NCBI GenBank assembly: GCA_003153875.1
Contig: PMBY01000278.1
Location: forward strand, 3,477 to 9,520
Length of the DNA stretch: 6,044 nt
Direction: 5' to 3'
Source: Myxococcales bacterium
GTDB lineage: Bacteria > Myxococcota > Polyangia > Fen-1088
The translations under genes and the position numbers were made by a program. Positions 1 through 4,680 of the stretch are shown here, in pieces. The notes beneath the pieces were generated by a model, which worked only from the letters and a program-made list of their open reading frames with translations, was not told where the DNA came from and made no database searches. Every line of letters begins with the position of its first letter. Position 1 is the stretch's first letter.

Positions 1-91
1 AAACCGCGGAATTGCGCGTCGGCTCTACACTTGGTACGCGACGGGCTCATGCTGGCCGAAAACGTGTCGATACCAAGGACGGAGCAAGACA

Positions 92-313
92 ATGGGTTCA
101 GCAACTGAAGCAGCTGACAGGAATGTCACCCCTTGCGACGACGATCTCAAGGCAATCCATCTACGGCTGGAGATGCTTGCGCAAAAGACGAGGGACTTTC
201 CTCTCGAATGTTCCCTTGGAACGTGCGATTTCCTCTTTGAATCCAGGGATGAGATCCAGACCCTTCTCGAAAGCCTGACTGAGGAGCTCTCGGAATCTAT
301 TGACGCCGCCTGA
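92..313 (+). CDS. Small acidic hypothetical protein (73 aa)
   Basis: I do not recognise this protein. The ATG at 92 is preceded by GGAG at 81-84 with a 7-base gap, a well-placed ribosome binding site, which is why I chose this start. The product is acidic and soluble-looking, with no signal peptide or membrane segment. It has two Cys residues in the middle (in ECSLGTC) and a C-terminal half rich in Glu, Leu and Ser that looks helical. Third-position G+C is lower than in the lipoprotein genes to the right, which may mean a different origin. An overlapping reading frame (12-278) gives an Arg-rich, less protein-like sequence. It ends 123 bases before the convergent transposase relic. Any upstream partner lies outside the window. 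Existence as a gene is moderately likely; function unknown. Confidence 0.5.
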   Translation: MGSATEAADRNVTPCDDDLKAIHLRLEMLAQKTRDFPLECSLGTCDFLFESRDEIQTLLESLTEELSESIDAA

Positions 314-337
314 TCCTTCTGTCTTCAAAGCGGCGTC
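302..337. other. Hairpin spanning the stop codon of the small gene
   Basis: An 8-base perfect inverted repeat, GACGCCGC at 302-309 and GCGGCGTC at 330-337, encloses a 20-base loop that contains the TGA stop codon at 311-313. No T-run follows on either strand, so it does not look like a classical intrinsic terminator. It could still slow or stop transcription between the two convergent genes. Confidence 0.35.
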
Positions 338-436
338 GAGTGCGCCGGCTCGCCCTGTCTGGCCGTCCCATGGTGCTGCAGGGTTGGCCCGTTTGCGATT
401 TTCGCCAGGAGAGGCGCCCTGGTCCGCTCGCACCGC

Positions 437-1000
437 TCATGCTGCCAGGGCAATTCCCCGCCTTCCCGCGGCGCCCCGAAGCAGCTTGGTCAGGTTCAGG
501 CCAAGCACCGCACGTTGGCCGCACACGCCCATCATTGCAGCCGAGCGAGCAGCCGGGCGGTTGAATCCTGTATCGGCAAGCCCCAGCGCCACCGCCTGTT
601 TCACCACCGCCTCGTTGATCAGCCTGCACCCGTCCTCGCCCAGAAGCTGCGCGAAATCCTGGATCGTCGTGAAGTCTGGCGTCCAGTCGGTCTCTGTCAG
701 TCCACACAGATAGCGCGCCGGCGCGTAGTACCGAATTTGCTCCTCCGCCTCGCGGTAGGGCATTTTTCGAATCGCCATCAACGTCAGCGCCCCAAGCGTC
801 GCCCGCAACTGCGGCGGCCGTCCCGCCGCGTTCTTGAGCTTCTTCGCGCGAATCTTCTCGGCTCGCATCTCCATCTCGGTCCAGTCCACTGTGTCGGTCA
901 GTACCACCATTGGATGATTCTCGGGCAGCGAAATCGCGGGCCGCTTCGAGCGTGGAAATAGCTCGGGCTGGCGGTTGCCAACTGGGCGTCGTGCAGGCAT
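437..1000 (-). pseudogene. Internally deleted transposase (DUF772-type N-terminal domain plus C-terminal tail)
   Basis: This 187-residue frame looks like an IS5/IS1182-type transposase that has lost its middle. Residues 31-143 carry the conserved N-terminal part, with recognisable blocks such as AAGRPPQLRA, REAEEQIRYYAPARYLCG and TETDWTPDFTTIQDF. From about residue 145 the sequence jumps to what I recall as the extreme C-terminus of the same family (GFNRPAARSAAMMGVCGQRAV), ending at the TGA at 437-439. The join lies near 566-575. The whole RNase H-like DDE core, roughly 250-300 residues in full-length relatives, is missing, but the frame is kept. The start is well supported: on the minus strand AAGGAGGT (plus 1006-1013) sits 5 bases before the ATG. 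It cannot catalyse transposition. Whether the short protein is still made or binds DNA is unknown. Family assignment is from remembered motifs, not a search. Confidence 0.8.
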
Positions 1001-1005
1001 TGCGG

Positions 1006-1013
1006 ACCTCCTT
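1006..1013 (-). promoter_or_regulatory. Strong Shine-Dalgarno of the transposase relic
   Basis: AAGGAGGT on the minus strand is an almost ideal match to the 16S rRNA 3' end. It lies 5 bases upstream of the ATG whose last base is at 998. It fixes the start of the deleted transposase and shows that its translation signal is intact. Confidence 0.7.
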
Positions 1014-1131
1014 GGTCACGTTTCCCATCAGCCACATTTCGTCGCAGTTGTCGATCCCCCACGACGAGAAAACGCACAAGCTTCGCCGATTTTCGCGAGG
1101 ACAATGATCGGCCTTCCGAGGCGCAGATCGG

Positions 1132-1287
1132 CCAGCGTGAGCGATAGCGGTAGCGTGAGCGACCAGCGTGGCGCGGCCAGCGTGGGCGACTCGCGTGTGC
1201 GCGAGCGGCACGCGGCACGCGATCCGTCCTTCCGCGTACCGCCCACGAACTCGCTCACCCTCACGCTCTCGCCCACGCGGCACGCGA
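1132..1287. repeat. Cluster of short GC-rich direct repeats
   Basis: Several short units recur. CCAGCGTG occurs at 1132-1139, 1163-1170 and 1177-1184. AGCGTGAGCGA occurs at 1134-1144 and 1152-1162. CACGCGGCACGCGA (14 bases, exact) occurs at 1209-1222 and 1274-1287. The stretch around 1250-1266 reads as a rough inverted copy of the AGCGTGAG units. The spacing is irregular, so it is not a CRISPR array. It resembles low-complexity intergenic repeat DNA of high-GC genomes. Confidence 0.6.
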
Positions 1288-1297
1288 CCCGCGACCC

Positions 1298-1323
1298 GCG
1301 GGCCGGCCCTGCGGGCGGCCCGC
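1298..1323. other. Strong GC hairpin in the divergent region
   Basis: GCGGGCC at 1298-1304 pairs with GGCCCGC at 1317-1323. Inside it, GCCC at 1306-1309 pairs with GGGC at 1313-1316 around a 3-base loop, leaving one bulged G at 1305. That gives 11 G-C pairs. There is no T-run on either side, so a rho-independent terminator is unlikely. It could insulate the lipoprotein genes from transcription coming from the left, or simply be part of the repeat cluster. Confidence 0.5.
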
Positions 1324-1470
1324 AATTTCCCGACAAGCTCTAGCTATGCCATACCTGTCAATGAAGCGACGGTCGGCTGGCGGCTCGTGCATAATCGCTT
1401 CGATGGGACTATTCTAGGCTTCGCGCAGACAGCATCATGTCTGTTGGGACCCAACCAGAAAGGCAATTCA

Positions 1471-2859
1471 ATGAGAAAACTGGTGGTCTTGAGTGTGGCG
1501 TTGTTGGGCTTGGCGGGCTGCAATGGCGCAGGCTCGGCGCCGGTCGGGACCGGCGGCACCACGTCTGCGGGCGGCACCGACACGAGCGTCATCCCAACAG
1601 GCGGGTCCACGGCAACGGGCGGCTCGATCGACCTCGGCGGGACGTCCGGCGCTGCCGGCGCGGCTACCGGTGGCGCCGTCAGCATTGGCGGCACCACCAC
1701 CCCCGCAAGCAGCAAGACTGGTGGCACTCCCACGCCCGGTGGAACCACCAGCGTCGCCGGCACTCCCAAGACCGGCGGAACCGCCAGCGTCGGCGGCACT
1801 CCCAAGACCGGCGGCACCACCAGCGCCGGCGGCACTACCAGCGCCGGCGGCGTAACCACTGGCGGCACTACCGGCACAGCGGGCACGCCCGGGACATGCC
1901 AACCCTCTGCTTGTGGATCGCACAAGTGGGCTTGCTGGAAAATGCCGAACCCAACCGGCTCGGGTCTGCCCAACCCCGCGAGCTACACAGTCGCCAACGG
2001 CGTGGTGCATGACAACGTCACCTGCCTCGATTGGCAGCAGGTCGAGTCGAGCACCAGCTACACAAACGCCGATGCCATCACCTACTGCGAGGGACTGTCA
2101 CTCGGTGGCTACGACGACTGGCGCGCACCGACCCGCGTCGAGACGGAGTCCATCATGGACTGGACACGCAGCCCTGCTATCGACGCGGCCTTCACCGGCG
2201 CGAGCGGTTTCCACAAGACCGGCTCCAACTGGATCCTCACCATTCGGCAAGCCGGCGCCGGCAAGACCTGCGGTGCGGCCGCAGCGGATCCTGACGCCGG
2301 GACAACGACCGGTCCCGGCACCTGCGCCTGGGCCTTCAACTTCGGCGATGGCATCGTGAGCAATGCCTCTTCTGCTACCGGCGCCGCGCGCATCCGCTGC
2401 GTGCGCGGTAACGGGACGGGCGAAGCCTTCAGCGACCCTGCCGTGGCGCCACCCAACCAGTACAACGTCATTTCCACCGACGAGGTCCAGGACAACTACA
2501 CCGGGCTCATTTGGCAGCGAACCGGTAATTCCTCGGGCTTTATCACCTGGGATCAGGCGGCCACCTACTGCAGCGGGTTGACTCTGGGCGGCCACACCTG
2601 GCGACTGCCCTCGGTTCGCGAGTTGGCCACCCTCGTGGACGAAGCCCAAGTGGCGCCGGCCATCAACCGCACCATGTTCCCCAACACACAGTACGGCGCA
2701 CGCAGCAACAACTGGTACTGGGCGTCGCACGCGCAAAGGGGTAGCACCACCGCCTGGTGGGGCCTCAACTACGACGATGGCTTCACCGGATTTAACGCCG
2801 GGGCCACCAGCACCGCCTGGAACTACTGGACCGTCGCCTGGGCCAAGTGCGTACGCTGA
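1471..2859 (+). CDS. Lipoprotein with Gly/Thr-rich linker and two DUF1566 (Lcl C-terminal-type) domains
   Basis: This is a 462-residue secreted lipoprotein of unknown precise role. The start at 1471 is chosen because it gives a clean lipoprotein signal: charged MRK, a hydrophobic stretch and the lipobox LAGC, with lipidation expected at Cys17. AAAGG lies about 7 bases upstream. The frame stays open upstream only because the DNA is GC-rich. Residues 18-142 form a low-complexity linker of TGG, SAGG and TPKTGG units. The globular part then carries two related domains of the DUF1566 type (PF07603). The first spans about 172-313, with VHDNVTCLDWQ, YCEGLSLGGYDDWRAPT and a closing RCVRG. The second spans about 331-462, with VQDNYTGLIWQR, WRLPSVRELATLVD and the final AKCVR. 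In Legionella Lcl this domain type helps binding to sulfated polysaccharides; such binding here is inference. The first domain has an extra Cys-flanked Ala/Asp/Thr/Gly-rich loop near residues 268-286. It probably acts at the cell surface and is followed 97 bases later by the esterase gene. Confidence 0.85.
   Translation: MRKLVVLSVALLGLAGCNGAGSAPVGTGGTTSAGGTDTSVIPTGGSTATGGSIDLGGTSGAAGAATGGAVSIGGTTTPASSKTGGTPTPGGTTSVAGTPKTGGTASVGGTPKTGGTTSAGGTTSAGGVTTGGTTGTAGTPGTCQPSACGSHKWACWKMPNPTGSGLPNPASYTVANGVVHDNVTCLDWQQVESSTSYTNADAITYCEGLSLGGYDDWRAPTRVETESIMDWTRSPAIDAAFTGASGFHKTGSNWILTIRQAGAGKTCGAAAADPDAGTTTGPGTCAWAFNFGDGIVSNASSATGAARIRCVRGNGTGEAFSDPAVAPPNQYNVISTDEVQDNYTGLIWQRTGNSSGFITWDQAATYCSGLTLGGHTWRLPSVRELATLVDEAQVAPAINRTMFPNTQYGARSNNWYWASHAQRGSTTAWWGLNYDDGFTGFNAGATSTAWNYWTVAWAKCVR
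1761..1814 (+). repeat. 36-base-period tandem repeat coding for the linker of the first lipoprotein
   Basis: The 18-base sequence CACTCCCAAGACCGGCGG is exact at 1761-1778 and again at 1797-1814, giving a period of 36 bases (12 residues, TPKTGGTASVGG-like). Degenerate GGC-ACC units extend on both sides, from about 1540 to 1885. It encodes the flexible linker. Confidence 0.7.
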
Positions 2860-2956
2860 CGATTGGCGTCGAAGTACGCGACAATTCTCGCCGAAAAGCC
2901 TCCGGGCTGACTGGACACCGGCTGGGCAAAAGGGGATCATTGTGCCCGAGGTTCCG
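2860..2956. other. Intergenic gap between the DUF1566 lipoprotein and the esterase gene
   Basis: These 97 bases hold no convincing terminator. Only a small AGCC-TCCG-GGCT hairpin near 2899-2910 is visible, with no T-run. GAGG at 2948-2951 serves as ribosome binding site for the next gene. Co-transcription of the flanking genes is possible but unproven. Confidence 0.4.
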
Positions 2957-4630
2957 ATGAAGAATAGAGCAGCAATGTCCCCTTCACTCTCCGTCGGAAA
3001 ACTGCGCCCGCTTGCCACCGGGGTAACTTCATTTCTGGCTTTGGTCGTCTACGCGGTGTCTATGTCCAGTGGGTGCAGCTCGGCGAGTTCACCTGCGAAC
3101 ACGCAGAACGCTGGAAACAGCGGCGGCCAATCAGCCGCCAATGCCGGAGCCGGTGGTTCGCTTGCAACTGGCGGCACTTCCAGCACCGGCGGCGTGACGA
3201 TTGCGGGCGGCACTCCCAGTACTGGCGGCGTGACCGTCACGGGCGGCGCTCCCAGTACTGGCGGCGTGACCGTCGCGGGTGGCATCTCCGGCACAGGCGG
3301 CCTGACGACAGCGGGTGGCAGCCCTGGCACAGGTGGCTTGGCCAGTACTGGCGGCATCTCCGGCGTCGGTGGCCTGACCATCGCAGGCGGCATGTCGGGA
3401 ACCGGCGGCTTGGCTGCTACTGGCGGTGTCAAGAACACAGGCGGCCAGCCCGCACCAGATGCAGGGCCGGGTGGCACGACCAGCTTGAGAGATGCCATGG
3501 CGCCCGACGCGCCTGCTGATGGCACCAATGGCCGCGACGCCGGTGGAGCCCCGGATCTGTCTCGCGCTGGCAGCGGCGGAGGCGGCTCAAGCAGCAGCGG
3601 TGGAGCCGGCGGAGTCGCCACCGGCGGCATCGGAAACAGCGGTGGCTCATCCGGAAACGCCACCGGAGGCAGCACGGCAAGCGTGCCCCTGGATCCGACC
3701 CTGCTTTCAAAGTGCACCGGGACGAACCCGATCAATTGCGCATTCACCGCGCCCAACGGCAACTATACGGTGACTGTGGAATTGGGCAGCGCAACCGCCG
3801 CAGCCACCACGCGCGTGCTGGCCGAAACCCGCCGCATCGTCCTGCAGCCAACCAACACGGCAGCGGGCGCCTATTTCCGCTACACCTTTGCCGTGAACGT
3901 GAGGGCAGAAAATCACGACGGCTACAGCGCCCCGGGAAACATCCTGAATCTTTCCTTCGACGGAACCTCCCCGGCGTTGCACGGGGTTGGCTTCGCGTCC
4001 GCCAACATACCCACCATATACATTGCGGGCGACTCCACGGTTTGCGACTGGGATCCCGCAACATACAATCCATTCGCCCCGGACGGGACGGACGTTTCCG
4101 GCTGGGGCCAGGAACTGTCGCAATACATGGGGCCTGGCATCGCTGTGGCCAACTACGCGGACTCGGGCGAAACTGCGAGCAGCTTCTATGGGAAGTTCTA
4201 TCCTCCGGCCAAGGCGGCCATGAAGCAGGGCGATTATCTGTTCGTCCAGTTTGGCCACAACGACATGAAGTCCACCACTGATTCCGCGAACTACAGTGCC
4301 AACCTGCTCAAGTACGTCACCGACGCGAAGGCCAAGAACGTCACACCGGTTCTCATCACGCCTGTGGCGCGCTCAGGCGCGAGCGCCGCCAACCACGGCT
4401 TCAATGGTCTCGACCAGACCATGATCACTTTGGCCAAGGCCCAGAATGTCGCGTATATCGACCTCACCACGCTCGCGCTCACCTACTACGGCACCTTGTC
4501 CAGCAGCGCCAAGAGCGCGCTGTTCGTCGACGGCACCCACTTCCACGAACCCGGCGCCACGCAGATCGCCAATCTGGTTGCCCAGGCCATGAAGGGACTG
4601 GGTGTGGGGCTGGAGGCCTACGTGAAGTAG
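2957..4630 (+). CDS. Lipoprotein rhamnogalacturonan acetylesterase-like SGNH hydrolase (CE12 type)
   Basis: Predicted 557-residue surface esterase that would remove acetyl groups from pectin-type polysaccharide such as rhamnogalacturonan. The ATG at 2957 has GAGG 5 bases upstream; an alternative ATG at 2975 would shorten the signal. Residues 1-40 form a secretion signal ending MSSGC; Cys40 may be lipidated, though the lipobox has Ser at -3. Residues about 45-241 are a Gly-rich linker with STGGVTVAGG-like units. Residues about 248-348 look like the beta-sandwich module often found before bacterial rhamnogalacturonan acetylesterases (NGNYTVTVELGS, LAETRRIVLQP). The SGNH domain follows: block I GDST with nucleophile Ser360, SGWGQE at 381-386, block II Gly404 in SGET, block III GHND with Asn435, and the terminal DGTHFHEPGA with Asp525 and His528. 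All catalytic positions are present, so it is probably active. The next gene begins 50 bases downstream. The substrate is inferred from family resemblance; another acetylated glycan remains possible. Confidence 0.88.
   Translation: MKNRAAMSPSLSVGKLRPLATGVTSFLALVVYAVSMSSGCSSASSPANTQNAGNSGGQSAANAGAGGSLATGGTSSTGGVTIAGGTPSTGGVTVTGGAPSTGGVTVAGGISGTGGLTTAGGSPGTGGLASTGGISGVGGLTIAGGMSGTGGLAATGGVKNTGGQPAPDAGPGGTTSLRDAMAPDAPADGTNGRDAGGAPDLSRAGSGGGGSSSSGGAGGVATGGIGNSGGSSGNATGGSTASVPLDPTLLSKCTGTNPINCAFTAPNGNYTVTVELGSATAAATTRVLAETRRIVLQPTNTAAGAYFRYTFAVNVRAENHDGYSAPGNILNLSFDGTSPALHGVGFASANIPTIYIAGDSTVCDWDPATYNPFAPDGTDVSGWGQELSQYMGPGIAVANYADSGETASSFYGKFYPPAKAAMKQGDYLFVQFGHNDMKSTTDSANYSANLLKYVTDAKAKNVTPVLITPVARSGASAANHGFNGLDQTMITLAKAQNVAYIDLTTLALTYYGTLSSSAKSALFVDGTHFHEPGATQIANLVAQAMKGLGVGLEAYVK
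3213..3274 (+). repeat. 36-base-period tandem repeat coding for the esterase linker
   Basis: A 26-base sequence is exactly repeated at 3213-3238 and 3249-3274, a period of 36 bases (12 residues, PSTGGVTVAGGA-like). Diverged copies extend from about 3165 to 3440. The period equals that in the linker of the preceding lipoprotein, though the sequence differs. Confidence 0.7.
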
Positions 4631-4669
4631 CCAGGCCAGATTCTCGCCCGCCACGCAAAACCCCGAGTT

Positions 4670-4674
4670 AAGGT
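4670..4674 (+). promoter_or_regulatory. Ribosome binding site of the GH45-like gene
   Basis: AAGGT at 4670-4674 lies 6 bases before the ATG at 4681, in the 50-base gap after the esterase stop codon at 4628-4630. It fixes the start of a gene whose stop lies outside the window. No terminator is visible in the gap. Confidence 0.55.
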
Positions 4675-4680
4675 AGCACC

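Larger units (their letters stand above)
388..1101 (-). mobile_element. Probable remnant of an insertion sequence around the deleted transposase
   Basis: The transposase relic at 437-1000 implies an insertion sequence whose ends should lie a short way outside the gene. Two weak candidates are visible. First, a near-identical 15-base direct repeat (one mismatch) lies at 396-410 and 1087-1101. Second, an imperfect inverted match pairs the plus strand at 392-404 with the minus strand at 1065-1078; both contain a TGCG(A)TTTTC core. Neither pair is a clean terminal inverted repeat and no target-site duplication is evident. The boundaries given are therefore only the outer limits of these candidates. 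Confidence 0.35.
1014..1470. other. Gene-free divergent region with GC-rich short repeats and putative promoter stretch
   Basis: No convincing gene is seen here; the open frames that cross it are Arg/Ala-rich by-products of high G+C. The transposase relic reads leftward from it and the first lipoprotein gene reads rightward. Positions 1014-1110 probably belong to the insertion-sequence end. Positions 1132-1323 hold a cluster of short direct repeats and a GC hairpin, described separately. From about 1324 to 1470 base composition becomes more balanced. This stretch contains -10-like hexamers (CATAAT at 1390-1395, TATTCT at 1410-1415), but neither has a good -35 partner at 16-18 bases, so I do not assign a promoter. 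It most likely carries the start signals of the lipoprotein gene. Confidence 0.6.

Noticed and set aside
1..108. Possible C-terminal stub of an upstream gene ending at the TGA at 106-108
   Set aside because: Only about 35 codons are visible with no recognisable motif, and all three plus frames are open across this short stretch, so the evidence is too weak.
1132..1287. CRISPR-like array
   Set aside because: The repeats are only 8-14 bases, irregularly spaced and partly overlapping, with no spacer pattern.
1298..1323. Rho-independent terminator
   Set aside because: The stem is strong, but no T-run follows on either strand and no gene ends just before it.
297..1325. Minus-strand 342-codon frame over the transposase relic and repeat region
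   Set aside because: Arg/Ala/Gly-rich, without domain-like features, and out of frame with the recognisable transposase sequence.
1168..1470. Upstream in-frame extension of the first lipoprotein gene
   Set aside because: It has no ribosome binding site, its translation is Arg/Pro-rich, and it would bury the clear lipoprotein signal that starts at 1471.
1344..1973. Minus-strand Pro/Val-rich frame opposite the first linker
   Set aside because: The VPPV-type repeats are simply the antisense reading of GGC-ACC linker codons. The same holds for 3049-3762 and 4725-5447.
2777..2956. Upstream in-frame extension of the esterase gene overlapping the previous gene
   Set aside because: It would place the secretion signal internally. 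The ATG at 2957 has its own GAGG and gives a sensible signal sequence.
2098..3018. Long minus-strand open frame (306 codons) across the end of the DUF1566 gene
   Set aside because: It is antisense to two well-supported genes, is Gly/Ala/Arg/Val-rich without recognisable motifs, and comes from the scarcity of stops in GC-rich DNA.
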